Assembly: GCA_903824785.1 (NCBI GenBank) | Contig: CAIJYD010000097.1 | Span: 1 to 64,000, forward strand | Direction of reading: 5' to 3' | Length of the DNA: 64,000 nt | DNA from: an uncultured Bacteroidota bacterium | GTDB taxonomy: Bacteria > Bacteroidota > Bacteroidia > Bacteroidales > VadinHA17 | Shown here: positions 1 through 9,122 of the stretch, in pieces | Position numbering within the stretch: the first letter of the stretch is position 1 | Layout: every line of letters starts with the position of its first letter | Program-made: the position numbers and the translations under genes | The notes under the pieces: model-generated | Seen by the model: the letters and a program-made list of their open reading frames with translations, nothing else | Database searches by the model: none | What the model was told of the DNA's origin: nothing

Positions 1-544
1 GATTCTAAGTATTATGGTTTGAAACCATAGCCGTTTTGGAGGGTCAACATCACTGAAATATCCAACATGCAGGATAATGATACCCACAAAAGTGAAAAAT
101 TATGCTTAATTTAAAGTTTATGAATTAATCAGGTTAGTATAAGATGAGATGGCCCGATAAAGAATAACTTTTCCCATGAACTCTGAGATGGAGGTTGAGT
201 TCAATAAATAAAAATGAAGTTATAAGAGCCGCGGGCAGTTAGTGAAGATTATTTTATCCAGGACAAGCGGAGACAAAATAGAGAAGAAACAATCAAAGTG
301 AAAAGCTTATAGAAAAGCTATAAAAGGTTTGATTTTTCAAACTGTTAAAAAAAAATTGACTCTCAAATGTTAAAATATATTAATTCATTGTTCTTCAAGC
401 TTATACAAATAGAGAAGAGAAAATTTAAATTAGGCTTTTTAAAAAGCATATATTATATTTGTCTCAGACACCTGAATTGAAGAAAATAGTTTATAGGGTG
501 GCAATTAATGAAACATAATTATAACACATTCTAATCTCTTTAAT
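1..544. other. Non-coding leader region before the sugar-catabolic operon
   Basis: No convincing gene is visible here. The stretch is AT-rich and holds three perfect inverted repeats: TATGGTTT-G-AAACCATA at 13-29, TTATAG-AAAAG-CTATAA at 307-323 and GTTTGA-TTTT-TCAAAC at 327-342, the last two back to back. The first has the compact shape of a repressor operator, but it lies over 500 bp from the next gene and could serve a gene to the left of the window. No regulator gene accompanies the operon inside the window. Confidence 0.5.
454..461 (+). promoter_or_regulatory. Candidate -7 box for the KDG/ribose operon
   Basis: TATATTTG at 454-461 fits the Bacteroidota -7 consensus TAnnTTTG exactly. No clear TTG lies about 20 bp upstream, so the -33 half is weak or absent. 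It would give a leader of roughly 75-80 bases before the start codon at 545. The match is seen directly; promoter function is inferred. Confidence 0.4.
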
Positions 545-1867
545 ATGAAAAAAATCAACGTCTACAAAACAGCATTGGGGTTTGCTGCATTATTATTTAT
601 CATAATTCTTGTAATGGCCCTTACCGGGAATATTTCAAGTGCAGGGCCGCTGGTTCTCATTTTCTTTATAACACTCTCTTTTACGGTAAAAGGATTTCAG
701 GCAGTAAAAGGATTGTCGTTTACAATGTGGATGTTTACTGCGGTTACAGCTGCTTTGTACTATCCTCAGTTCTTTGTCTCTTCTAATTTCTATGACTCTG
801 GTAGTAACTTCCAGTTTAAAACCCTAATAACGCCTCTTCTCCAGATCATTATGTTTGGGATGGGTGCACAGATGAGCCTTAATGATTTCACCGGTATTAT
901 TAAAATGCCAAAAGGAGTTGCAATAGGTGTTATCGGACACTACACGATAATGCCACTTCTTGCACTTGTAATAACTTTTGTTTTCAAATTTCCACCTGAG
1001 ATAGCTGCAGGTATTATACTGATCGGATGTGTTCCAAGCGGACTGGCATCAAACGTAATGTCGCTGCTGGCAAATGCCAATCTCGCCCTTGCAGTTACAA
1101 TCGGCGCCACAACAACAATCCTTTCTCCTTTCTTAACACCTTTCCTGATGAAAATTATCGGTGGGCAGTACATTGCCGTTGATGTCTGGAAAATGATGTT
1201 TGATATTTTTCAGATGATGATCCTCCCGATCATAGCAGGTTTTATTTTCAATCTTTTCTTTATTGGCAAGGAACCCAAACGCTCAAAAATAATTCAAATG
1301 GCTTCCTACTTTGTGATTATCCTTCTTGCTAACCTTATCAGTATGAAAGTAAAAAATGCAGATTTCACAGGGTATCTTATTTCAACTTCAATATCTCTTG
1401 GAATTTTCTTAATACTCCCGGCTATTGTTGCAGCTATTTTGCAAAAAGCTCTTAAAGGTGACATTAAAATAATAAAGAAAGTGTTGTCAATGCTTTCCAT
1501 GGTCGGAATTGCAGTAATAGTAACAGTTATAACATCTGCAGGACGTAACAGTTTAATGTCAGTAGGTGCATTGCTTCTCATACTTGTTATTATTCATAAC
1601 CTTGCAGGGTATGCATTCGGATACGGACTGGCATGGTTATTCAAGATGCCGGAACAGGACAGGAGAACCATTGCCTTTGAGGTCGGAATGCCAAATGCAG
1701 GGCTGGCATCAGGATTGGCAATGTCTATAGGAAATATTGCAACCGTTGGACTTGCTCCTGCTGTTTACGGGCCGCTAATGAATGTTACCGGCTCCACACT
1801 TGCCAGCTGGTGGAGAACCAAACCTGCAAATGATGAAGAAAAACTTAAGGAAACTGCTGCGAAATAA
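545..1867 (+). CDS. BASS-family (bile acid:sodium symporter-like) transporter
   Basis: A 440-residue integral membrane protein with about ten hydrophobic segments from residue 10 to 425. The middle part (about 95-200) carries the BASS-type features: a GMGAQMSL stretch, a helix with the GCVPSGLASN motif typical of the sodium-binding crossover region, and a later PNAGLASGLAMS repeat near residue 385. The family moves organic anions with sodium. The N-terminal 90 residues add extra helices compared with the ~320-residue bacterial members. It heads the operon, 75 bp before a KDG kinase, so uptake of a sugar acid such as 2-keto-3-deoxygluconate or a uronate is the likely role. That substrate is inferred from neighbours; KdgT-type carriers belong to another family. 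It ends in a charged cytoplasmic tail. Confidence 0.75.
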   Translation: MKKINVYKTALGFAALLFIIILVMALTGNISSAGPLVLIFFITLSFTVKGFQAVKGLSFTMWMFTAVTAALYYPQFFVSSNFYDSGSNFQFKTLITPLLQIIMFGMGAQMSLNDFTGIIKMPKGVAIGVIGHYTIMPLLALVITFVFKFPPEIAAGIILIGCVPSGLASNVMSLLANANLALAVTIGATTTILSPFLTPFLMKIIGGQYIAVDVWKMMFDIFQMMILPIIAGFIFNLFFIGKEPKRSKIIQMASYFVIILLANLISMKVKNADFTGYLISTSISLGIFLILPAIVAAILQKALKGDIKIIKKVLSMLSMVGIAVIVTVITSAGRNSLMSVGALLLILVIIHNLAGYAFGYGLAWLFKMPEQDRRTIAFEVGMPNAGLASGLAMSIGNIATVGLAPAVYGPLMNVTGSTLASWWRTKPANDEEKLKETAAK

Positions 1868-1942
1868 AAGATTTAGAAATACTGAAATTATAAATTTTAA
1901 TCAAGATAATTTAATCACTATTAACTCAAAAACATCATATCT

Positions 1943-2980
1943 ATGGATAACAGAATTGTAACATTCGGAGAAATAATGCTAAGGCTAGTTCCCCCAGGTT
2001 TTGAACGCTTCAGTCAGGCCAGACAATTTAACGCCTCATTTGGCGGAGGTGAAGCCAATGTGGCCGTTTCGCTGGCCAACTTTGGACTAAAGGTTGATTA
2101 TGTAACACGTCTCCCGAAAAATGATATCGCCGAGTCATGTCTGATGGATCTTCGCAAATATAATGTCGGTACCGATAAAATCATTTTCGGAGGAGACAGG
2201 GTTGGGATCTACTTCCTTGAAAACGGTGCTGTTGCACGTGCAAGCAAAGTAATTTACGACCGGGCTAATTCTGCCATAGCGGGAATCCAGCCGGGTATGG
2301 TAAACTGGGATTCCGTTTTTGAAGGTGTAACCTGGTTTCACTGGACAGGAATAACTCCGGCAATTTCTGAAGGAGCTGCTCTTGCCTGTAAGGAAGCCAT
2401 CGCAGCTGCAAATAAAAAAGGTATTACTGTTTCTACCGATCTGAATTTCAGAAAAAACCTCTGGAAATGGGGTAAAAAAGCTTCAGAAGTAATGCCTGAT
2501 CTGGTTGCGGGTTGCGATATTATTCTCGGGAATGAAGAGGATGCCGCAATGGTGTTCGGGATTCATCCTGAAGGTATTGATGTTACAAGCGGACATGTCG
2601 AAGCTGCTGCCTATGAATCTGTTTGCCTCCAGATGATGGCAAAATTCCCAAGGGCTAAAAAGGTTATTGTTACTCTCCGTGGTTCGGTAAATGCAAATCA
2701 CAATACCTGGTCGGGCGTTCTGTTTGATGGAAAGAAACTGTTTGAAGCTCCGGAATACGATATTACACATATCGTTGACAGAGTAGGCGGAGGCGACTCC
2801 TTTATGGCCGGTCTGATCTATGGTCTGGTTACCTTTGCCGGTGATGATCAGCGTGCACTTGATTTTGCCGTGGCTGCATCGTGTCTTAAACATACAATTA
2901 TCGGAGACTTTAATCTTGTAACTGTCAAGGAAGTAGAAACTCTTATGGGTGGCGATGGCTCAGGACGTGTATCAAGATAA
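1943..2980 (+). CDS. kdgK: 2-dehydro-3-deoxygluconokinase (PfkB family)
   Basis: A 345-residue PfkB-family sugar kinase. The N-terminal PfkB signature appears around residues 34-45 (FGGGEANVAVSLANFG). The C-terminal signature DRVGGGDSFMAG places the catalytic base at Asp285. KdgK phosphorylates 2-keto-3-deoxygluconate to KDPG in the cytoplasm. The immediate downstream gene is a KDPG aldolase, which fits KDG specificity better than fructose or ribose. The length and the NLNFRKNLW stretch near 170 agree with KDG kinases of Bacteroidota. A second PfkB kinase, of ribokinase type, lies further down the same run, so the two sugars are handled by separate enzymes. The gap to kdgA is 66 bp. Confidence 0.85.
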   Translation: MDNRIVTFGEIMLRLVPPGFERFSQARQFNASFGGGEANVAVSLANFGLKVDYVTRLPKNDIAESCLMDLRKYNVGTDKIIFGGDRVGIYFLENGAVARASKVIYDRANSAIAGIQPGMVNWDSVFEGVTWFHWTGITPAISEGAALACKEAIAAANKKGITVSTDLNFRKNLWKWGKKASEVMPDLVAGCDIILGNEEDAAMVFGIHPEGIDVTSGHVEAAAYESVCLQMMAKFPRAKKVIVTLRGSVNANHNTWSGVLFDGKKLFEAPEYDITHIVDRVGGGDSFMAGLIYGLVTFAGDDQRALDFAVAASCLKHTIIGDFNLVTVKEVETLMGGDGSGRVSR

Positions 2981-3046
2981 ATATCAGAAAGAATAGTTAG
3001 CGGATTATAAACAGTAATAATAACCTTAAGATTAATAATAAATAAT

Positions 3047-3736
3047 ATGGCAAGATTCACAAGAATACAAGTAGCTCTTAAAATGGCTGAGTCCGGAATG
3101 ATCCCGGTGTTTTTTCACAGTGATGTGGAAGTGTGCAAAAAAGTGATAGAAGCATGTTATAACGGAGGAATAAGACTGTTCGAGTTTACAAACAGGGGAG
3201 AATATGCCCATGTAATATTTGAACAGATCAACAAATATGCTGCAGCTGAGTTTCCTGACATGATAATGGGAACAGGTTCTGTAATCGACGCCCCTACAGC
3301 TGTCCTTTATGCTCAGCTCGGGTCAAACTTTATAGTATCTCCTATACTTAATGAAGATATGGCTGATGTTCTCAACAGGAGAAAAATCCTTTGGTCACCC
3401 GGTTGCGGATCTGCTACCGAGATCTCAAGAGCAGAATCTCTTGGCGCTGAGATCGTAAAAATATTCCCCGGATCACAGGTTGGCGGTCCTAAGTTTATTG
3501 CTGCCGTTAAAGGCCCAATGCCATGGACACAGATAATGCCAACAGGAGGTGTTGAACCTACGGAAGCAAATCTTACTGAATGGTTTAAGGCAGGGGCAGT
3601 ATGTTGTGGAATGGGATCGCAACTAATTAAATCAGATCTCGTTAAAGCTAAAAACTTCAAACAGATTGAACAGGATGTACACGATGCGGTTGTTCTGGTA
3701 CAAAAACTAAGGCTGCTCTACCCTGTAAGAATCTGA
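3047..3736 (+). CDS. eda: KDPG/KHG aldolase
   Basis: A class I aldolase of 229 residues that splits 2-keto-3-deoxy-6-phosphogluconate into pyruvate and glyceraldehyde-3-phosphate. The Schiff-base lysine is Lys138 in the EIVKIFPG motif, equivalent to Lys133 of E. coli Eda. The acidic residue of the FEFTNRGE segment near residue 45-52 matches the general-base glutamate. The GTGSVIDAPTA and MPTGGVEPTEAN loops that bind phosphate are intact. It directly follows kdgK, completing the lower Entner-Doudoroff branch for KDG from uronates such as pectin or alginate products. No uronate lyase, isomerase or dehydratase is in the window, so KDG must come from elsewhere. Confidence 0.9.
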   Translation: MARFTRIQVALKMAESGMIPVFFHSDVEVCKKVIEACYNGGIRLFEFTNRGEYAHVIFEQINKYAAAEFPDMIMGTGSVIDAPTAVLYAQLGSNFIVSPILNEDMADVLNRRKILWSPGCGSATEISRAESLGAEIVKIFPGSQVGGPKFIAAVKGPMPWTQIMPTGGVEPTEANLTEWFKAGAVCCGMGSQLIKSDLVKAKNFKQIEQDVHDAVVLVQKLRLLYPVRI

Positions 3737-3787
3737 TAAAAGAATATCTTTTGGTAAAATAGTTTTAATAATTTAATAAAAAGAAAA

Positions 3788-4243
3788 ATGATAGCTGATA
3801 TATTGAAAAACAGAGATCTATATACCGCAATATCACCAAGGTTAAAAACTGCACTTGAATATATTGCAAAAACAGATTTTTCTACCATGGAACCAGGCCG
3901 CTATGAACTCGACGGTGCCAATCTTTTTGTTCTTGTACAGGCTTATGATTCTTTGGTTAAAGAACAGGGGAAATGGGAATGCCACCGTAAATATATTGAT
4001 ATCCAGTATATTGCTGAAGGTATTGAACAGATTGGTTTCACCAATATTGATGATATGAAAGTAACAACTGAATACAATCCTGAAAAAGATGTTGCTTTCC
4101 TGAGTGGCGATGGTGATTATGTAACTCTTAAAAAAGGCTCATACGGCATATTTTTTCCTGAGGATGCTCACCAGCCAAAAATCGCTCCGGGGGACATACC
4201 TGCAGCTGTTAAGAAAGTGGTAATTAAAGTAAAAGTCGATTAA
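3788..4243 (+). CDS. YhcH/YjgK/YiaL (EbgC-like) family protein
   Basis: A 151-residue cupin-like protein of the YhcH/YjgK/YiaL group (DUF386, also seen as the EbgC beta subunit). Conserved features include the WECHRKYIDIQY stretch around residues 63-74, FFPEDAHQP near 124-132 and the C-terminal VVIKVKV; the histidines and glutamates would bind a metal. The family accompanies sialic acid and acidic sugar pathways and is thought to act as an anomerase or in sugar processing; the exact reaction in this operon is unknown. It sits 51 bp after the aldolase and 32 bp before the ribokinase, at the join between the KDG half and the ribose half of the run. Confidence 0.8.
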   Translation: MIADILKNRDLYTAISPRLKTALEYIAKTDFSTMEPGRYELDGANLFVLVQAYDSLVKEQGKWECHRKYIDIQYIAEGIEQIGFTNIDDMKVTTEYNPEKDVAFLSGDGDYVTLKKGSYGIFFPEDAHQPKIAPGDIPAAVKKVVIKVKVD

Positions 4244-4275
4244 ATCTGTTTGTTTTTATAATGAACTGATCATCT

Positions 4276-5178
4276 ATGAGCAAAATAATAGTCATCGGAA
4301 GTTCAAACACCGATATGGTGATAAAATCAAAAAAACTTCCGGTGCCGGGGGAGACCATTCTCGGAGGTGTTTTCTTTATGAATCCCGGCGGTAAAGGAGC
4401 CAATCAGGCTGTTTCTGCTGCCAGACTTAAAGGAAATGTAACATTTGTTACAAAAACCGGGAACGACATGTTTGGCGCCGGAGCTATTCAACAGTTTATA
4501 AATGAGAATATTAACTCAAATTACATTATTACGGATCCTCAAAATCCATCCGGAGTTGCCTTGATTAATGTTGATGACGAGGGGGAAAATTGCATCGTTG
4601 TTGCTTCCGGGTCGAATGGCACCCTCTCACCAGCTGATATTAATGATGAAATATTTGATACAGACCTTTCAGATATTTTCCTTATGCAGCTTGAAATTCC
4701 GGTCGATACTGTGAAATATGCTGCACTAAAAGCAGTAAAAAAGGGCAGCAGGGTAATTCTAAACCCTGCTCCTGCCCTACAGTTATCTGATGATTTGTTA
4801 AGTTGTCTTTACCTCATTACCCCAAACGAAACAGAGGCTGAAATTTTAACAGGAATAAAAGTTGTTGATTCTGCCACTGCGGAACAAGCAGCCTCAAACC
4901 TCAGAAACAGAGGGGTTAAGAATGTGATCATAACCATGGGTGCTTCAGGTGCATATCTCTCTTCAGAAGATTTAACTGAAATGATTCCGGTTATACCTGT
5001 AAAAGCAATTGATACTACTGCTGCCGGTGATGTGTTCAATGGGGCATTGGCCGTTGCCATTTCAGAAGGAAAACTACTTAAGGATGCCATCGTTTTTGCG
5101 AATAAAGCTGCCTCGGTTTCAGTTACCCGTATGGGCGCCCAGGCCTCTGCACCTTACAGAAAAGAAATTCTCACCTGA
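4276..5178 (+). CDS. rbsK: Ribokinase
   Basis: A 300-residue PfkB-family kinase with ribokinase hallmarks: the start IVIGSSNTDMV, the first signature NPGGKGANQAVSAARL near 37-52, LNPAP around 160, the nucleotide-binding ITPNETEAE near 181, ITMGASG, and the second signature DTTAAGDVFNG with catalytic Asp252. It phosphorylates D-ribose at O5 in the cytoplasm. Neighbours downstream are a secreted nucleoside hydrolase, a secreted ADP-ribosylglycohydrolase and a permease, so ribose freed from nucleosides or ADP-ribose-type glycosides would be imported and phosphorylated here. This matches the composition of the B. thetaiotaomicron rus locus, which carries ribokinases beside RusNH, RusGH and RusT. 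Confidence 0.9.
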   Translation: MSKIIVIGSSNTDMVIKSKKLPVPGETILGGVFFMNPGGKGANQAVSAARLKGNVTFVTKTGNDMFGAGAIQQFINENINSNYIITDPQNPSGVALINVDDEGENCIVVASGSNGTLSPADINDEIFDTDLSDIFLMQLEIPVDTVKYAALKAVKKGSRVILNPAPALQLSDDLLSCLYLITPNETEAEILTGIKVVDSATAEQAASNLRNRGVKNVIITMGASGAYLSSEDLTEMIPVIPVKAIDTTAAGDVFNGALAVAISEGKLLKDAIVFANKAASVSVTRMGAQASAPYRKEILT

Positions 5179-5220
5179 AGAGATTGAGCCAATCAAATAA
5201 ACCATAAACCAAGATTAATT

Positions 5221-6216
5221 ATGAAACTAATTCCACAGATTGCATTATTAATTCTTCTGATTTTTTCTGGCTGTGCAAATCCGGATAGTGCAAAACAAAA
5301 CAAACCGGCCGGTATCATTTTCGACAGCGATCTCGGTCCTGATTATGACGATGTAGGAGCACTTGCGTTTCTACATGCAATGGCTGACAGCGGAAAAGTT
5401 GAAATCCTTGCCACTGTTGCATCAAATAAACACGAACTTGTTGCACCTTCAATAGAGGTGATTAATACATATTTCGGACGCCCTGAGATACCTGTCGGCG
5501 CTCCGAAAACAGATGGGGTAAATATAGGATCGCCTTACCATTGGGCCGATTCAATAGTTGCAGGATATCCACATAAATTAACTGCAACATCTGACGCAAT
5601 GGACGCTATAACTGTTTACCGGAAAATCCTTACTTCGCAACCTGATAATAGCGTAACAATTGTTACTGTCGGATTCTTAACCAATCTGAGCAATCTGCTT
5701 AAATCGCAAGCTGATAATATTTCTCCTCTGTCAGGAAAGGATCTGGTTTCAAAAAAGATAAAAAAACTTGTTTCCATGGCAGGAAAATTTCCTGAAGGGA
5801 GGGAATTCAATGTTTTTATGGACTCAACAGCATCGGAATATGTCTTCAATAACTGGCCCGGAGAGATAATCTTAACCGGATTTGAGATAGGCTGGGAGAT
5901 CCGCACCGGACTTAGGCTGATAAAATCTGAAATAAAAAACAGCCCCGTGAAGGATGTATTCAGAATAAGTATTCCTCTCTCTGCCGAAGATAAAAACGGA
6001 AGAATGAGCTGGGATGAAACAGCTGTGCTTATTGGTGTTTACGGCACCGAAGACTTCTTTGATACTGTTAGGGGAAAAATCATTGTAAATAAAGACGGAA
6101 GCAACAAATGGGAAGATAACCCCTCAGGGAACCATGTTTATGTAAAACAAAAAATGTCTGTTGATGAGATGAGTCTGTTTATTGAAAACAGAATGATGCA
6201 TCAGCCTGTAAAATAG
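5221..6216 (+). CDS. Secreted nucleoside hydrolase lipoprotein (RusNH-like)
   Basis: A 331-residue inosine-uridine nucleoside N-ribohydrolase family protein. A lipoprotein signal peptide ends at Cys18 (IFSGC), so it acts in the periplasm or at the membrane rather than in the cytoplasm as classic IunH does. The calcium and ribose-binding aspartate cluster is present as DSDLGPDYDDVGAL at residues 35-48, and TVGFLTNLSNLL near 155 is the usual core motif. The C-terminal WDETAVLIGVYG segment corresponds to the last metal-site aspartate region. The reaction is nucleoside plus water to base plus ribose. Position between ribokinase and ADP-ribosylglycohydrolase genes supports a role in ribose scavenging. 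Confidence 0.85.
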   Translation: MKLIPQIALLILLIFSGCANPDSAKQNKPAGIIFDSDLGPDYDDVGALAFLHAMADSGKVEILATVASNKHELVAPSIEVINTYFGRPEIPVGAPKTDGVNIGSPYHWADSIVAGYPHKLTATSDAMDAITVYRKILTSQPDNSVTIVTVGFLTNLSNLLKSQADNISPLSGKDLVSKKIKKLVSMAGKFPEGREFNVFMDSTASEYVFNNWPGEIILTGFEIGWEIRTGLRLIKSEIKNSPVKDVFRISIPLSAEDKNGRMSWDETAVLIGVYGTEDFFDTVRGKIIVNKDGSNKWEDNPSGNHVYVKQKMSVDEMSLFIENRMMHQPVK

Positions 6217-6303
6217 TAAATATCACGTTTGGTCCTGTTTTATCTCTTTATTGCTTAGTTGAGCCCACAAACCACTTATTACCAAACAATTAAATCCGAC
6301 GAT

Positions 6304-6402
6304 ATGAAACGAGTATGTTCAACAAATAACTCAGAATTGCATGAACAAAATCAACATGCGAGCTCCATCCATCCTGTTAAAAATAAATTTGTGCTGATGA
6401 AA
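6304..6402 (+). repeat. Repeat copy A before an exported-protein start codon
   Basis: A ~99-bp stretch running up to and through the start codon at 6397. The core 6335-6402 aligns without gaps to the 68 bp at 29156-29223 on the opposite strand, with about 57 of 68 positions identical and the first 28 fully identical. The flank 6304-6334 matches more weakly (about 21 of 31). The core contains a perfect GCATG/CATGC inverted repeat with an 11-nt loop. Both copies keep an open frame of 31 codons into the following gene. Function is unknown. Confidence 0.75.
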
Positions 6403-8022
6403 AACAGATCTTTCCTGACATCTTTTTCAATAATCCTTCTGTTTGCCTTTTCATGTAAAAACTCAACAGAAGGGTTCAGGACTATAACTCCTGAAGTTCT
6501 GAAAGACAAAATAGCAGGTGGCTGGGCCGGTAAGATGATAGGCGTGACCTACGGTGCTCCTACTGAATTCCGGGCAAAAAGCAGGATTTACGAAGATTCA
6601 ATAACATGGAAACCTGCCGATATCACAGGAAGCATGTGGCAGGATGATATCTATGTACAACTGACCTTTCTGATGTCGATGGATAAATATGGTATTGATG
6701 CACCTTCAAAAAAATATCAGGAGATGTTTGCCAAGGCAGGTTATCCGTTATGGCATGCCAATATGCAGGCAAGAAAGAATTATTACGACAGCATCTTCGC
6801 CCCCCTTTCCGGAACCCCTGAATATAATCTGCATGCAGATGATATTGATTTCCAGATTGAAGCCGATTATATTGGATTCATGTGCCCGGGAATGCCTCAG
6901 ACTGCCTCGCAAATTGCAGATAAGATTGGCCGGATAATGAATTACGGAGATGGTGTTTATGGTGGAATATTTGTTGCGGCGCTATACTCCGAAGCATATT
7001 TTGAATCTGACAGAATGAAGGTTATTGAAAAGGCTCTCCAATCCATTCCCGCTGAAAGCGATTATTATAAAATCGTAAAGGATGTAATTAAACTTTACGC
7101 ATATTATCCGTCAGACTGGAAGAAAACATGGAAAGAACTGGAAGACAAATGGGGTGATGTTGATATATGTGGTGACGGAGCCGGCACTGATTTTAACATC
7201 GATGCAAAACTGAACGGAGCCTATATTGTAATGGGTTTGCTGTATGGTGAAGGCGACCCTGCAAAAACGCTGGAAATAACTACACGGTGCGGTCAGGATT
7301 CTGACTGTAACCCTTCCAATGCTCTTGCTGTTCTGGGAGTTATGAAAGGATTTACCGGTCTTCCTGAGAATATGCAGGCAGGGGTAAAATCTATGGGCGA
7401 TTCTCTGTTTATCAATACAACCTATTCATTTAATACTGCTGTAAGCTCAACAGAAAAGTATGCCCTTGATCTTATTGTAAAAGATGGTGGTACCGTTACA
7501 GAAAAGAAGATAATGGTAAAAACCCAGCTTCCTCTTGCTCCAAAGAATGAGGTCTCATTCCCTGATGTAGTCTTTGATAAAAGAGTTTCAGTTTTTGAGG
7601 AGAACGGATGGAAATTCAGTGGAAAATGGAAACCATTCGAAGTTACTTCAAACCGTGATAATAAGCTGATAAAACAATCCTTTTACTCAGAAAATGCAGG
7701 CGACGAACTTGAAATTAGTTTTTCAGGAACAGGAATCTCCATTGATGGCAACTGGTATAAAGACGGTGGAAAAGCTGATATATACGTTGATGGCAATCTG
7801 CATCGCACAATTGATACTTATTACAATTTTGCAAATCAGCAGCACACAGAAAGTATCTGGCACATTCTTAACCTTAAACCAGGAGATCATAAAATCAGAC
7901 TGGTTGTAAAAGGAGAAAAACGACCGGAATCGGCAGGGAACAGAGTCTATATAACTTCAGCTGTAATCTTCAAAACAGCCCCTAAGAAAAATGAGAATTT
8001 TAAATTTTCATTTGAGAAATAA
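6397..8022 (+). CDS. Secreted ADP-ribosylglycohydrolase-family lipoprotein (RusGH-like)
   Basis: A 541-residue exported ADP-ribosylglycohydrolase-family enzyme. I choose the start at 6397 because it gives an N-terminal lipoprotein signal peptide (FAFSC, Cys20). The frame stays open upstream to 6259, but that part is the repeat shared with another gene and would bury the signal peptide. The core spans about residues 35-330: GGWAGKMIGVTYG, the paired acidic motif WQDDIYVQ in place of the usual TDDT, and the second metal motif CGQDSDCNPSNA. A C-terminal beta-rich domain of about 130 residues (about 410-535) resembles a carbohydrate-binding jelly roll. The likely role is removing ribose from ADP-ribose-like or other ribosides in the periplasm, feeding the adjacent ribokinase. 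Confidence 0.8.
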   Translation: MKNRSFLTSFSIILLFAFSCKNSTEGFRTITPEVLKDKIAGGWAGKMIGVTYGAPTEFRAKSRIYEDSITWKPADITGSMWQDDIYVQLTFLMSMDKYGIDAPSKKYQEMFAKAGYPLWHANMQARKNYYDSIFAPLSGTPEYNLHADDIDFQIEADYIGFMCPGMPQTASQIADKIGRIMNYGDGVYGGIFVAALYSEAYFESDRMKVIEKALQSIPAESDYYKIVKDVIKLYAYYPSDWKKTWKELEDKWGDVDICGDGAGTDFNIDAKLNGAYIVMGLLYGEGDPAKTLEITTRCGQDSDCNPSNALAVLGVMKGFTGLPENMQAGVKSMGDSLFINTTYSFNTAVSSTEKYALDLIVKDGGTVTEKKIMVKTQLPLAPKNEVSFPDVVFDKRVSVFEENGWKFSGKWKPFEVTSNRDNKLIKQSFYSENAGDELEISFSGTGISIDGNWYKDGGKADIYVDGNLHRTIDTYYNFANQQHTESIWHILNLKPGDHKIRLVVKGEKRPESAGNRVYITSAVIFKTAPKKNENFKFSFEK

Positions 8023-8066
8023 GACAATGGAGCAGCTAAGCATAATTAATTTTAAAACCATAAGAA

Positions 8067-9065
8067 ATGTTTATACCACAAAGTTATTCGTTGGCGATAA
8101 TCCTCTGCATAGTAACAATGATGTGCTGGGGTTCATGGGGCAATACCCAGAAACTTGCAGGAAAATCATGGCGCTTTGAACTGTTCTACTGGGATTATGT
8201 CCTTGGGATTCTTCTGTTTTCACTCTTACTTGGCTTTACTCTGGGAAGCAACGGCGAAAACGGACGTGGTTTTATTGAGGATATCTGTCAGGCAGACCCA
8301 GGAAACATCCTTAACGCATTTCTGGGAGGAATAATATTCAACGCTTCCAATATTCTTCTTGTCGCAGCAATGGCAATAGCAGGTATGGCTGTGGCATTTC
8401 CGGTTGGTGTTGGAATTGCTCTGGCACTAGGTGTTATTATTAATTATCTTTTTGCGCCACAGGGCAATGCAATGTGGCTTTTTGGCGGAGTAGCACTTAT
8501 TGTCGTAGCAATTATCATTGATGCTATTGCTTATAAAAAGCACAGCGCAACTTTAAAAAAAGTCTCAGGTAAGGGAATAATATTATCAGTAGCGGCAGGT
8601 GTTCTTATGTCACTCTTTTACCGGTTTGTTGCCAGCTCTATGGTAACCAGCTTTGAGATACCTGAAGCAGGAAAGCTGACCCCCTACAGCGCAATTTTCT
8701 TTTTTGCCACGGGTGTCCTGATAAGTAATTTTCTCTTTAACTACCTTATAATGAAGAGACCTTTTGATGGAGATCCTCTTACATTCAGGGATTATGCAAA
8801 AGGCAGCTTCGGAGTGCATCTTACAGGAATCCTGGGAGGGGTTATATGGAACATCGGCATGGCAATGAGTATTCTTGCGTCAGGGAAAGCCGGTTTTGCA
8901 ATCTCCTATGGACTTGGACAAGGTGCAACATTAATTGCAGCTTTATGGGGAGTTTTTATCTGGAAAGAATTTAAGGGTGCATCCCGATCTGTTAACAACC
9001 TGGTTCTTCTAATGTTCCTGGCCTATCTGGCAGGGCTGGCATTATTGGTATACGCAGGGGCTTAA
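8067..9065 (+). CDS. DMT-superfamily sugar permease (RusT-like)
   Basis: A 332-residue inner-membrane protein with about ten transmembrane helices and an internal repeat, in the drug/metabolite transporter superfamily. The N-terminal CWGSWGNTQKL and FELFYWDYVLG motifs and the GMAVAFPVGVGIALALG helix resemble the GRP glucose/ribose porters and the ureide permease group. Position at the end of a ribokinase, nucleoside hydrolase and ADP-ribosylglycohydrolase run makes ribose the best guess, as for RusT in Bacteroides; a nucleobase or nucleoside substrate is the main alternative. The next features downstream are repeat elements and the end of a convergent gene, so this is probably the last gene of the transcript. 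Confidence 0.75.
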   Translation: MFIPQSYSLAIILCIVTMMCWGSWGNTQKLAGKSWRFELFYWDYVLGILLFSLLLGFTLGSNGENGRGFIEDICQADPGNILNAFLGGIIFNASNILLVAAMAIAGMAVAFPVGVGIALALGVIINYLFAPQGNAMWLFGGVALIVVAIIIDAIAYKKHSATLKKVSGKGIILSVAAGVLMSLFYRFVASSMVTSFEIPEAGKLTPYSAIFFFATGVLISNFLFNYLIMKRPFDGDPLTFRDYAKGSFGVHLTGILGGVIWNIGMAMSILASGKAGFAISYGLGQGATLIAALWGVFIWKEFKGASRSVNNLVLLMFLAYLAGLALLVYAGA

Positions 9066-9122
9066 TAACACACCCCTAAAAGGCTGAATAACCTGTATGA
9101 TTAAATTTTATATTAGCATCGG

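Noticed and set aside
6259-6396. N-terminal extension of the ADP-ribosylglycohydrolase
   Set aside because: The upstream codons belong to a repeat shared with another gene and would place 46 residues before a normal lipoprotein signal peptide.
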